DNA of 64,000 nt, from positions 62,001 to 126,000 of the forward strand of contig CABUXT010000001.1 in the NCBI GenBank assembly GCA_902495705.1, written 5' to 3'. The DNA comes from an uncultured cyanobacterium (GTDB lineage Bacteria > Cyanobacteriota > Vampirovibrionia > Gastranaerophilales > Gastranaerophilaceae). Under the pieces are notes generated by a model, which saw only the letters and a program-made list of their open reading frames with translations, was not told the origin of the DNA and searched no databases. This document shows, one piece after another, positions 1 through 7,483 of the stretch. Numbering within the stretch: the stretch's first letter is position 1; each line of letters starts with the position of its first letter. Position numbers and translations under genes: made by a program.

Positions 1-446
1 GCAAAGTCACAATTTCAAAAATCGAATTAAAAGATTTTGACTATGCATCGCAAAGTGCAAAAATCCTTGTATCCTGCTCAAAAGGCACATATATCCGCTC
101 TATTGCGTACGATTTAGGGGCAAAACTTGAGTGTGGAGGGTATTTAACCGCATTAGAAAGAACCAAAGCAGGCAAATTCCAAGTAAATACGGCAATAAAA
201 CTTGATGATTTAACAGAAGTTTCGCAAGTCGTTGAAAACTTGATAAATCCGCTTGATATGCTAAGTATTCCGATTCACGATTTGTCAGAAAGCGAACGAG
301 AAAGAGTCTCACATGGAATGGCTATCAACAATTCAGATTTTAAAAATTCAGATATTGTAATTTTGAGTTATGGTGGTAGAATATATGCTATAGGTAAGGT
401 AGAACAAAACAAAATTTTGGTCAAAAAAGTATTTGAGGTATTATGA
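1..446 (+). CDS. truB: tRNA pseudouridine(55) synthase TruB, C-terminal part
   Basis: TruB isomerises U55 of the tRNA T-loop to pseudouridine. The frame is open from base 3, so only the last ~147 codons are present; the catalytic Asp region lies outside the window. What remains has the SKGTYIRSIAYDLG block and the following GYLTALERTKAGKF block that line the RNA-binding cleft, then a small C-terminal PUA-like domain (SHGMAINN, VILSYGGRIYAIGKV). The stop TGA overlaps the ATG of the next gene (ATGA), so the two are translationally coupled. Identification is firm; the gene is cut by the window edge, not broken. Confidence 0.9.
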   Translation, partial: KVTISKIELKDFDYASQSAKILVSCSKGTYIRSIAYDLGAKLECGGYLTALERTKAGKFQVNTAIKLDDLTEVSQVVENLINPLDMLSIPIHDLSESERERVSHGMAINNSDFKNSDIVILSYGGRIYAIGKVEQNKILVKKVFEVL

Positions 447-1294
447 AAAAGATTACGTTATTATTAGGTTTATTATTGTTAGCTAACGGTGCAGCTTATG
501 CAAGTTGTGACAATTACGAATGTGTTGCACCTTATGATATGAACAGCAAATTCAGAACAATTGTAGGCGCTGCAACAGGTGTTAATACATTCACAGAAAT
601 TGCCGTTGAAAAAATTATCAAAAAAGAAGTTTTAAAAATCGGTTCAGCAGACAATTTGAAAATCGATTTAGATTCATATAGTGCAAAAGATTTGAAAAAC
701 GGTATTTTCAAATCAATGTCAGTTAATGCACAAAATGTTGTAATTAATGACATCTATTTAACTTCATTGTCATTAAAAACTTTGTGTAACTTCAACTACA
801 TCAAAAAATCTGGTGATGACATCGTGTTTATGGAAGCTTTGCCAATGTCTTTTGATATAAAAATGAACCAATCTGCAATCAACAAGACAATGCAAAACGA
901 AAAATACCAAAAAGTTATCAAAGATTTTAACAAATTGAGCAATTCTTACGGTGTAGGATTGCAAATCTCTTCAACAAAAGTTGCAATCAAAAACAACAAA
1001 TTCTACTATATCATCGGATTTGAAGTTCCATTTGTTAGAAATGAATACAAAATTGTCCTAGAAGCTGATTTGAAAGTTAAAAACGGAAAAATTGACTTCA
1101 ACAATACAAAATTAGTTTCAGGTCACATGAATATGGATTTGAAAAAAATCGATTTCATTTTGAACTACTTGAATCCGCTAGATTTTTCAGTACATATTCT
1201 TGATAACAAAGATGCAAAAGTTAATGTTAAAAACATCGAAATCAAGAATGACACAATTGAAACAAGCGGAATTGTTGTAATTCCTAAAGATTAA
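443..1294 (+). CDS. Secreted DUF2993 (LmeA-like) lipid-binding-type protein
   Basis: A 283-residue exported protein with a signal peptide (Lys-Lys, hydrophobic 4-16, likely cleavage after AYA at 18-20). The body has the DUF2993 pattern: a conserved amphipathic N-terminal segment (TEIAVEKIIKKEV), then long beta strands with the FKSMSVNAQNVVINDIYLTS block. DUF2993 proteins are common in cyanobacteria and actinobacteria, where LmeA binds phospholipid in the cell envelope; a similar periplasmic role is inferred here. The two Cys at 22 and 27 follow the signal peptide, but the residue at -3 is Tyr, so it is not a classical lipoprotein. The start overlaps truB by 4 bases. Confidence 0.65.
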   Translation: MKKITLLLGLLLLANGAAYASCDNYECVAPYDMNSKFRTIVGAATGVNTFTEIAVEKIIKKEVLKIGSADNLKIDLDSYSAKDLKNGIFKSMSVNAQNVVINDIYLTSLSLKTLCNFNYIKKSGDDIVFMEALPMSFDIKMNQSAINKTMQNEKYQKVIKDFNKLSNSYGVGLQISSTKVAIKNNKFYYIIGFEVPFVRNEYKIVLEADLKVKNGKIDFNNTKLVSGHMNMDLKKIDFILNYLNPLDFSVHILDNKDAKVNVKNIEIKNDTIETSGIVVIPKD

Positions 1295-1316
1295 GATTAA
1301 CAGAAGGTGATTTATC

Positions 1317-1922
1317 ATGAACAAAAATCAAAAAATTCTTTTATTATTTATAGGCTTTTGTATGATAGTTGTTGTTGGGTTGGTGGCATTCAACGTATTG
1401 ATGCCAAAACCTGACGTCACACCTGATGAAGTTCAAGTTTCCGAACGTTCTACTCAGGAAGAAGTTGTTGATGATAAAAAGCCTGAAACAAACGCTAAAA
1501 CCTACGTAAATGTTTATTTTATCGGCAAAAATGAACATAACGAAGAAGTTTACAAAGCTGTAAAACGTGAATATAACAAAGATATCGACGGTTCAAAACT
1601 CAGATTTGCCGTAACATCTTTGATTAGAGGTCCAAAAGATAATGAAAAACAACGCGGAGTTTATACAGAAATTCCGTCAGGTTCAGAGGTTATCAATATC
1701 AATGAACAGGCTGACAAAGTTGTTGTAAACCTAAATTCAGCTTTTGTAAACGGTGGCGGAACCGAAAGTCTATATAAAAGACTTTACCAATTGATTAAGA
1801 CAGTTAAGTTGAACTCAAATGTTCCTGTATACTTGTATATAGACGGACAAAGAGCTGATGTAGTCGGCGGAGAAGGCATAATGCTATCTCAACCGCTAAG
1901 CAATTCATCTTTAGATAATTAA
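1317..1922 (+). CDS. Membrane-anchored GerMN-domain protein
   Basis: A 201-residue protein with one N-terminal membrane segment (about 6-28), a charged low-complexity linker (30-58), then a GerMN domain (about 60-190). Visible GerMN features are the VYFIGKN strand, the AVTSLIRGPKDNE helix and the VVVNLNSAFVNGGG strand-loop. GerMN domains occur in spore germination protein GerM but are widespread in non-sporulating bacteria as envelope domains of unclear role; nothing here implies sporulation. An AGAAGGTGA ribosome site precedes the ATG. It is third in the truB operon, 22 bases after the DUF2993 gene. Confidence 0.75.
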   Translation: MNKNQKILLLFIGFCMIVVVGLVAFNVLMPKPDVTPDEVQVSERSTQEEVVDDKKPETNAKTYVNVYFIGKNEHNEEVYKAVKREYNKDIDGSKLRFAVTSLIRGPKDNEKQRGVYTEIPSGSEVININEQADKVVVNLNSAFVNGGGTESLYKRLYQLIKTVKLNSNVPVYLYIDGQRADVVGGEGIMLSQPLSNSSLDN

Positions 1923-1933
1923 TTTTAGTAAGT

Positions 1934-2209
1934 ATGGACGAAAAAAACAAAGATTTAGATTATTATTTGAATTTAAACTGGACGCTCATTGAAGGGCAAG
2001 ATTTGGATTTTGATGGTAATCCCTATTATTATATTGAGATTAAAGAAATTCCAAGTTTTACTTTCTGCGCCAAGACATTGGCTCGCGCAAGGGAGAACTA
2101 CAAGCGCCAATTAAAATTGTCTCTCCAAGTAATGCTTGAAATGGGTGAACATATTGTTGAGCCGGGGGAAGAACCTGACGAACCTGATTGGGAATCCCTC
2201 TGCCCATAG
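1934..2209 (+). CDS. HicB-like small protein
   Basis: A 91-residue acidic protein. Residues ~30-75 resemble the HicB antitoxin fold: a YYIEIKEIPSF strand pair, then FCAKTLARARENYKRQLKLSLQ as the helix, then an EPGEEPDEP tail. HicB normally neutralises the HicA mRNA interferase, but no HicA (about 60 residues, GSH motif) is seen on either side, and no C-terminal DNA-binding domain is present. It may be an orphan or a repurposed HicB-fold protein. It follows the GerMN gene by 11 bases without a clear Shine-Dalgarno, so coupling is likely. Family assignment is tentative. Confidence 0.5.
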   Translation: MDEKNKDLDYYLNLNWTLIEGQDLDFDGNPYYYIEIKEIPSFTFCAKTLARARENYKRQLKLSLQVMLEMGEHIVEPGEEPDEPDWESLCP

Positions 2210-2215
2210 TTTATT

Positions 2216-2575
2216 TACGAGGTCTATGTTATTCTGAAAGAACTAAAGTTTCAGTGTTTCTAATATTACACACTGTTTTTGTCATTCTGAAAGGATTAAA
2301 AATCTTGCCAACTTGTTTGGCTTAGATTTTATCCTATTCAGAATCTATCAATGTTGATTAAGTCACCCTGAACTTGTTTCAGGGTCTCAAATATTACAAG
2401 TTTCGCATAAGACTAATATGTTTTATTTGAGATGCTGAATCAAGTTCAGAATGACATAGACTCATGTGCATGATTAGAGATTCCGAAACAAATGACATAG
2501 CTTTAATTTGTTATGTTTGAGATGCTGAACTTGTAATCAAATGGACAAAATGACTGCTGCAATCAAAGTATCTCA
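2216..2575. repeat. Intergenic inverted-repeat mosaic between convergent genes
   Basis: The spacer between the HicB-like gene and the kinase gene holds several units of the window's dispersed repeat. A long-arm unit occupies ~2281-2359 (arms ggattaaaaatc and gattttatcc). A short-arm unit lies at ~2363-2392 (ccctgaacttgtttcaggg), an inverted unit at ~2430-2459 (atgctgaatcaagttcagaat), and decayed fragments at ~2474-2545. No credible gene is seen here. Confidence 0.85.
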
Positions 2576-2579
2576 ACTG

Positions 2580-3089
2580 TCACAACTTCTCAACAATATC
2601 CAAGACTTGCTTTTTCAAGGACTCATAATCAGAATTATTATCAATCACAAAGTCCCAATCTTTGACATCATCAAGCCCAACTTCCGTAATATCATCCTCA
2701 TTAACAATTTTTCCGCGCGCACTACGCACCTCTCGAGTTGCCTCAACCCTGATACTTTTCGCCCCTGCATTTTTGAACAATTCATATTCATGCGGAACTC
2801 GCACATCAGTTACAATAATATTGCCTTTTTGCTCAATAATCTTCTTGAGCCAATAATCAGGGTCCTGTTCTCGCCCCCAGTTGCCAAGTGTGATTAAATC
2901 AGGACGATAAAAAGCCTTGTTCTGCTCAATTTCATCATAGGTCAACCCCTTTTGCTTGCCATAAGTCAACTTGATTATATCACCAATCGCGCAACGCCTA
3001 AAATCAGTCAACTTTTCTAACATGATTTTTGCAGCCGTGTCCTTGCCGGAATACTGTTTACCTGAAAATATTATAATTTTATCAACCAT
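2580..3089 (-). CDS. P-loop nucleotide/phosphomevalonate-kinase-like protein
   Basis: A 169-residue P-loop kinase. Walker A is GKQYSGKD at 10-17, with Asp where Ser/Thr is usual; this form is typical of animal-type phosphomevalonate kinases and of phage-type dNMP kinases. Later landmarks are NWGREQDPDYWLKKI (lid region) and IIVTDVRVPHEYELF (strand and Walker-B-like Asp). The substrate cannot be decided from sequence: a nucleoside monophosphate or a dephospho-CoA-like compound is as plausible as phosphomevalonate, since no other mevalonate gene is nearby. An AAGGAG site lies 8 bases before the ATG. It is last in a TIGR02757-XRE-kinase operon. Confidence 0.6.
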   Translation of the reverse strand: MVDKIIIFSGKQYSGKDTAAKIMLEKLTDFRRCAIGDIIKLTYGKQKGLTYDEIEQNKAFYRPDLITLGNWGREQDPDYWLKKIIEQKGNIIVTDVRVPHEYELFKNAGAKSIRVEATREVRSARGKIVNEDDITEVGLDDVKDWDFVIDNNSDYESLKKQVLDIVEKL

Positions 3090-3104
3090 AACAACTCCTT
3101 GATA

Positions 3105-3323
3105 CTAAAATTCAATCAAATCCCTGACTTTTACACCCAGCGCATCCGAGATTTCAATAAGCAAATCAAGACTCACAGTCCGTTTTGCCGTTTCGATTTT
3201 GGCTAAATGTTCCCTTGAAATATCCAATTTTTCTGCAAGTTCATTTTGCGATAAGCCAAGCTCTTTTCGTTTGGTAAAAATTTTGCGCCCTAAATTGTAA
3301 ATTTTTGTAGCCTTATTGTTCAC
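3105..3323 (-). CDS. Small XRE-family HTH regulator
   Basis: A 72-residue single-domain Cro/C1-type DNA-binding protein. The helix-turn-helix is clear: KRKELGLSQNELAEKLDISREHLAKIETAKR, followed by the usual LLIEISDALGV helix. It starts at GTG, with a purine-rich AAGGGGG stretch 11 bases upstream. It sits 4 bases after the TIGR02757 gene and 15 bases before the kinase gene, so all three are probably one transcript. No effector domain is present. Its target is unknown; unlike the other XRE genes in this window it is not divergent to a prepilin gene. Confidence 0.8.
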   Translation of the reverse strand: MNNKATKIYNLGRKIFTKRKELGLSQNELAEKLDISREHLAKIETAKRTVSLDLLIEISDALGVKVRDLIEF

Positions 3324-3327
3324 AAAA

Positions 3328-4068
3328 TTATTCCCCCTTATTTACTCCATAGCCAAACATTGCAAAGTCATATTTGATAGGGTCTTCCGGACAAAGTTTT
3401 TTCAAATTCTGTGTCAATTCAACCACGGCTTTGAAATCATTTGCCTTACGAGTTAATAATCCCATTTGGCGCGAAACTCGACCAACATGGACATCTAATG
3501 GAATATACAAATCTGCAGGTTTAATAAATTTCCAAATGCCAACGTCAACTGCACTTTTGCGCACCATCCATCTTAAATACATACACATTCTTTTCATTGC
3601 GCCACCGTTATGAGGATTTGGTATCATTTGGTAAAAGCCCTGTTTTGCGCCCTCTCCGGCTCTTGAATAAAAATAATCAACAACCGTTTCAAACATTTTA
3701 CCTTGCGAAAATCCATGAGCAAACAACTCTTCTAAGCCCTCAGAACTGTTATAAAGATCTTTTAGAATAGAAAAAATTTCTACAAAATCGTTAGGTTTGC
3801 CAAAACGATAATTGAAATCACCGATAATTTCTGGTTCAAAGTTTTGGATAAAATTTAGCGGCTCATTTTGCGCCAAATCAAACAACGAATTTAGCTTTTT
3901 TATAAATTGCTGTCTACTGCCATAAGCAAGCAATGATGCGACAAAGCCTGAGATTTCAATATCTTTTTTATCCGAAAATTTATGCACAAATTGCACAGGG
4001 TCATCTTTTATAAAATCGACCGTTTCGTATTTTTTAACAAGTTCATCCAGTTCAGTTTTCGTAATCAT
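3328..4068 (-). CDS. TIGR02757/DUF2400 family protein
   Basis: A 246-residue protein of the TIGR02757 (DUF2400) family, distantly related to helix-hairpin-helix DNA glycosylases; its biochemical role is not established. The family core is unmistakable: KRMCMYLRWMVRK, then VDVGIWKFIKPADLYIPLDVHVGRV, then CPEDPIKYDFAMFG near the C-terminus, matching the conserved RMNMFLRWMVR / IPLDTH / DPVKYDFALFG signatures. There is no Shine-Dalgarno before the ATG. Instead a TTGCAA-17-TAGAAT promoter ends 6 bases before it, which predicts a leaderless mRNA. The gene is divergent from rsgA. Confidence 0.85.
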   Translation of the reverse strand: MITKTELDELVKKYETVDFIKDDPVQFVHKFSDKKDIEISGFVASLLAYGSRQQFIKKLNSLFDLAQNEPLNFIQNFEPEIIGDFNYRFGKPNDFVEIFSILKDLYNSSEGLEELFAHGFSQGKMFETVVDYFYSRAGEGAKQGFYQMIPNPHNGGAMKRMCMYLRWMVRKSAVDVGIWKFIKPADLYIPLDVHVGRVSRQMGLLTRKANDFKAVVELTQNLKKLCPEDPIKYDFAMFGYGVNKGE

Positions 4069-4074
4069 ACAATC

Positions 4075-4126
4075 ATTCTATGACACAAATAAAAAGTTTG
4101 CAAAATCAGGCTTTTTTTAGTACACT
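4075..4126. promoter_or_regulatory. Divergent leaderless promoters sharing one TTGCAA -35 box
   Basis: TTGCAA at 4098-4103 is its own reverse complement. Reading right, a 17-base spacer leads to TACACT (4121-4126), with rsgA ATG at 4134. Reading left, a 17-base spacer leads to TAGAAT on the minus strand (4075-4080), with the TIGR02757 ATG at 4068. Both -10 boxes lie 6-7 bases from a start codon that lacks a Shine-Dalgarno. Use of the same -35 box by both promoters is inferred from geometry. Confidence 0.6.
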
Positions 4127-4133
4127 GCCTTGT

Positions 4134-5129
4134 ATGGAAGGGCAAATTTATAAAATTCATTCGGATTTTTACTACGTACAAAACGAAGGAAAAACATTTG
4201 AATGTAAAATACGAGAGGTCTTGAAAAAACAACAGATTAGAATTGTTGTAGGCGACTTTGTAGACTTTGATAACGGTGTAATTTCAAAAGTTTTACCGCG
4301 AAAAACCTTTATTCCACGCCCTGCGGTTGCTAATGTCGACCAAATTATTGTGGTTTCTGCGATAAAACATCCTGACTTAGATTTTCACCAACTAAACAGA
4401 TACATTGCCCTTGCTAAATATTACAAAATTCCTGTAGTTCTTTGTTTTAACAAAGAAGATTTAGGCACGGATAACTCCACACCTGAAAAAATTCGCTCAA
4501 TTTATGAACCGATAGGGTATAAAACGCTTTTCACATCTGCGTTAGAAAAAAAAGGACTTAACGAATTAAAAAAAGTTTTGACAGGAAAAATTTCAGCGCT
4601 TTGCGGAAATTCTGGCGTTGGCAAATCAAGTTTAATCAACGCATTGAACCCAAATGTCCATCTTAGGACAAAAGAAGTCAGCGAAAAATTAAACCGCGGA
4701 ACTCACACCACAAGACATTGTGAAATTATTTCAATTGGAGAAAATACTGCAGTCGTTGACACTCCGGGGTTTAGCAATGTCAAATTTGACTTTATGCTCC
4801 CATCTGATGTCGATTTGCTGTTTAATGAAATGATTCCATACCGCGATTTTTGCAAATACGGAGACTGCCTGCACATAAATGAAGATGGTTGCGGAGTTTT
4901 GGAACATATTGAAGAAATTGACGAAACTCGATACGAAAGCTACATTGAATTTGTATCTGAGGCAATGGAATACAAAGAGCGCGTAAAATACAACGGTCGC
5001 AAGAAAGAATCCGCGCAAAAGCTTAACAATAACAGAATCCACGTAAAAATAAGTGAGAAAAAGCGTCAAGCATCACGCAACACGCAAAAACAACAAATAT
5101 ATAAGGAAATTGAAAATGCAGATGAATGA
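4134..5129 (+). CDS. rsgA: Ribosome small-subunit GTPase RsgA
   Basis: RsgA is a circularly permuted GTPase that matures the 30S ribosomal subunit. The protein shows the N-terminal OB-fold (EGQIYKIHSDFYYVQ), then G4 (NKED) before G1 (GNSGVGKSSLIN) and G3 (DTPG), the permuted order. A C-terminal zinc knuckle follows (CKYGDCLHINEDGC: Cys-x4-Cys-x-His-x5-Cys). I place the start at 4134 (MEGQIYK, 331 residues) rather than the in-frame ATG at 4080, because homology begins there and the 4121-4126 -10 box would lie inside the longer frame. No Shine-Dalgarno is present. The 3' end overlaps the prenyltransferase gene by 14 bases. Confidence 0.93.
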   Translation: MEGQIYKIHSDFYYVQNEGKTFECKIREVLKKQQIRIVVGDFVDFDNGVISKVLPRKTFIPRPAVANVDQIIVVSAIKHPDLDFHQLNRYIALAKYYKIPVVLCFNKEDLGTDNSTPEKIRSIYEPIGYKTLFTSALEKKGLNELKKVLTGKISALCGNSGVGKSSLINALNPNVHLRTKEVSEKLNRGTHTTRHCEIISIGENTAVVDTPGFSNVKFDFMLPSDVDLLFNEMIPYRDFCKYGDCLHINEDGCGVLEHIEEIDETRYESYIEFVSEAMEYKERVKYNGRKKESAQKLNNNRIHVKISEKKRQASRNTQKQQIYKEIENADE

Positions 5130-5997
5130 TTATATTGATTTAGTGAATGACAAATTAGATGAATTTATTCCGATTGAGTATCCTGAAGATATTTTCAAAT
5201 CAATGAAATACACGGTTACCCTCCCTGGGAAAAGACTTCGACCTGTTTTGTGTTTAGAAACTTGCAGAATGTTAGGTGGCGATATTGAAAAAGCTATCCC
5301 AACAGCCTGCGCAATTGAGATGCTGCACGCACAAACACTAATTCATGACGATTTACCTTGTATGGATAATGACGATTACCGTCGCGGCAAACTCACTAAC
5401 CACAAAGTTTTTGGAGAAGCGATTGCCGTTTTGGCAGGAGATGCGCTACTTACCTACGCTCCACAAATTATTACCAAATATTCAAAAGACCTGCCACCAT
5501 CAACACTTATCAGAGTTTTGAATGAATATTTCCAATACGCAGGAGCTAGAGGGGTTATCGCAGGTCAAGTTGTAGATATTGAATCTGAAAATATTGAAGT
5601 TCCTGATGAGAAAAAAGCAGAAATTTTACACTATTTGCACATCCACAAAACTTCCGATTTATTCCAGCTTGCAATGCGCGCAGGCGCAATAATTGCAGAC
5701 GCTGATGATGAAAAAATTCAAGCAGTAACAGAATTTGCCCAAACATTTGGACTGGCGTTCCAAATTGCAGATGACATTCTTGATGAAATTTCGACCTTTG
5801 AACAAATGGGCAAAACTCTTGGCAAAGACAAGGAAGAAGGGAAATTGACCTACGTTTCTTTGTATGGAATTGAGGAGTCAAAATGTAAACTTGCTTGCCT
5901 ATTTGAAAAGTGCCATGATATAATGAAAAAACAGGATATCGATTCTGAGATAATTAAAGATATGATTAAGAAAATAAGCGAGAGAGCAGGTATTTAA
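5116..5997 (+). CDS. ispA: Short-chain polyprenyl diphosphate synthase (FPP/GGPP type)
   Basis: A trans-prenyltransferase of 293 residues that condenses IPP with allylic diphosphates. The first aspartate motif is HDDLPCMDNDD (DD-x4-D, the bacterial FPP-synthase form), and the second is QIADDILDE. The LPGKRLRPVL and GEAIAVLAGDALL blocks are also typical. The start at 5116 (MQMNDYID) follows an AAGGAAATTGAAA site; upstream in-frame Met codons would extend into rsgA without homology. The stop overlaps the next ATG (TAATG). Exact chain length (C15 versus C20) cannot be fixed by eye. It likely supplies undecaprenyl or other isoprenoid precursors. Confidence 0.85.
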   Translation: MQMNDYIDLVNDKLDEFIPIEYPEDIFKSMKYTVTLPGKRLRPVLCLETCRMLGGDIEKAIPTACAIEMLHAQTLIHDDLPCMDNDDYRRGKLTNHKVFGEAIAVLAGDALLTYAPQIITKYSKDLPPSTLIRVLNEYFQYAGARGVIAGQVVDIESENIEVPDEKKAEILHYLHIHKTSDLFQLAMRAGAIIADADDEKIQAVTEFAQTFGLAFQIADDILDEISTFEQMGKTLGKDKEEGKLTYVSLYGIEESKCKLACLFEKCHDIMKKQDIDSEIIKDMIKKISERAGI

Positions 5998-6473
5998 TGT
6001 ATTTAGATTTAATAAGACAAACTATTGCAAACAACGGCTATGAAGTAATTTCATGTGGTGTGTTATCAGCCTTTTTTGCACAAGTGATAAAATTTATTTT
6101 ATTCACAGTAAAAAGCAGAAAAATCAATTTTAAGATTTTTTCAACAACAGGTGGCATGCCAAGTTCTCACTCTGCCGGTGTAATGGGTTTGTCTACAATG
6201 GTTGGAATCCTTAACGGTTTTGATTCTACATTATTTGCAACTGCACTTGGATTTTCTTTAATCATTATGTACGATGCGGCAGGTTTGCGCCGTGCAGCAG
6301 GTAAAACAGCTGCTTGCTTAAACAGAATGATGGAAGATTTTTATCATCACGATTTGCAATCTGTTGGCGGAAAACTTAAAGAGCTTTTAGGACATACACC
6401 TTTTGAAGTTGTAGTCGGCGCAATCTTTGGTATTGTGTTCGCTTACCTTTACCACTCATTTGTGTTGGGGTAA
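5997..6473 (+). CDS. DUF212 (divergent PAP2-like) membrane protein
   Basis: A 158-residue integral membrane protein of the DUF212 / divergent PAP2 group found in cyanobacteria, Firmicutes and plants. The family signature is complete: FSTTGGMPSSHSAGVMGLST, IIMYDAAGLRRAAGKTA and LGHTPFEVVVGAIFGI. The PSSH motif recalls acid phosphatase/PAP2 enzymes, but the other catalytic blocks are degenerate, so phosphatase activity is uncertain. Its one-base overlap with the prenyl synthase gene suggests a link to isoprenoid-phosphate metabolism; that is inference from context. Confidence 0.85.
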   Translation: MYLDLIRQTIANNGYEVISCGVLSAFFAQVIKFILFTVKSRKINFKIFSTTGGMPSSHSAGVMGLSTMVGILNGFDSTLFATALGFSLIIMYDAAGLRRAAGKTAACLNRMMEDFYHHDLQSVGGKLKELLGHTPFEVVVGAIFGIVFAYLYHSFVLG

Positions 6474-6502
6474 AGGGGTATTTTACAATTTACTAACACC
6501 TA

Positions 6503-6610
6503 GCTCAATAATCCGACAATAACCAAAAGTGAACAATCAAACATAACGAGTAAACAATAAAAGCCGAATTTGTTTGAGGAATGAAGTGACGAGTTATTCG
6601 GCTATGGTAC
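6503..6610 (+). repeat. Partial copy of the 326-bp composite repeat
   Basis: Matches the first ~105 bases of the composite repeats at 20485 and 46700: from ccgacaat..ccaaaagtgaa through the agccgaat...attcggct inverted ends. After the terminal attcggct it diverges into a different repeat (6622 onward) instead of continuing as the full copies do. Confidence 0.8.
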
Positions 6611-6619
6611 AAAATCACG

Positions 6620-7015
6620 TCATTACGAGGAAAGCTTACTTGCAAATGTCGCATTGGTTAGTACGAAGTGACGTGGTAATCCACAACAAGACTTGCAGGG
6701 GATTACTACGTCGCGCTGTATAGACTATTGTTTTATTTGTAAAATATTGCTCCTCGTAATGACATGACTTTGTTATTTTGTCATGCTGAACTTGTTTCAG
6801 CATCTCTAATAGAACAATATTAGCCTTATGCAAAATTTGTTATGTTTGAGATTCTGAATAGCAAGAAAATTATGCGTTCATTCTTCACGCAAATTTTCTA
6901 AGCTTTCAGAATGACATAGACCTATGGGTATTGTCGCTCACTTCTGGAGTAGGTCGGCTTTACCAAGCCGACAAAATTACATGTCGGACTGGTGAGTCCA
7001 ACCTACTTTGTATTT
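6620..7015. repeat. Repeat mosaic between DUF212 and tadA genes
   Basis: Holds a long imperfect hairpin with ends cgtcattacgagga (~6619) and tcctcgtaatgacatg (~6751-6767), then a short-arm unit at ~6779-6806 (atgctgaacttgtttcagcat). A long-arm unit follows at ~6848-6918 (gattctgaatagcaagaaa...aagctttcagaatgac), then a gtcggctttaccaagccgac hairpin near 6951-6972. The genes on either side converge here. I see no coding sequence. Confidence 0.8.
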
Positions 7016-7045
7016 TGCAAAATCCGCAATGCATAATGACAACTT

Positions 7046-7483
7046 CTAAGACTTTCGCAAGGTTATAAAAAACTCATTGAGCAAGTCATTACACTCATCT
7101 TCCAAAATTCCACCGTAGACTTTCAAATTCTGATTATTAGAAATTTTGCGCAAATCTATTTTTGAAGAAAAAGCACCATAATTAACATCATAACTGCCAA
7201 AATATACTGTCTTGATTCTTGATTGCAAAATCGCCCAACCACACATTGGACAAGGCTCTAAAGTCACATACAAATCGCAATCATCAAGTCGCCAATTGTT
7301 TAAACATTTCTCAGCTTTTCTGATTGCGATAATTTCAGCATGAGAGGTGATTTCATTATCCTGTTCTTTTGTATTGAAACCTGTCGCAATGACTTCTCCG
7401 TCTTTGACAATTACCGCACCAACAGGAATATCTTTTTTGACTTTTTTCCCTTCCTCAATAGCAAGTTTCATAAAGTCTTTCAT
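7046..7483 (-). CDS. tadA: tRNA-specific adenosine deaminase TadA
   Basis: TadA converts A34 of tRNA-Arg(ACG) to inosine. The 145-residue protein has the cytidine-deaminase zinc site: His48-Ala-Glu50 (HAE) and PCPMC with Cys78 and Cys81. The proton-shuttling Glu50 and the GAVIVKDGEVIATGFN strand region are intact, and the length is normal. Its ATG overlaps the stop of the sensor-kinase gene (TAATG), so a tRNA-modifying enzyme is translationally coupled to a two-component system. The region just downstream is repeat DNA, with no clear terminator before it. Confidence 0.93.
   Translation of the reverse strand: MKDFMKLAIEEGKKVKKDIPVGAVIVKDGEVIATGFNTKEQDNEITSHAEIIAIRKAEKCLNNWRLDDCDLYVTLEPCPMCGWAILQSRIKTVYFGSYDVNYGAFSSKIDLRKISNNQNLKVYGGILEDECNDLLNEFFITLRKS

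Noticed and set aside
1934..2209. HicAB toxin-antitoxin module
   Set aside because: Only a HicB-like protein is present; no HicA-sized gene with its His motif is adjacent.
4080..4133. Longer N-terminus for RsgA from the ATG at 4080
   Set aside because: The first 18 residues have no RsgA homology, and the predicted promoter of the gene lies inside this stretch.
6636..6833. 65-codon open frame on the minus strand
   Set aside because: It is built from repeat units (peptide MLKQVQHDK-type) and has no ribosome site.
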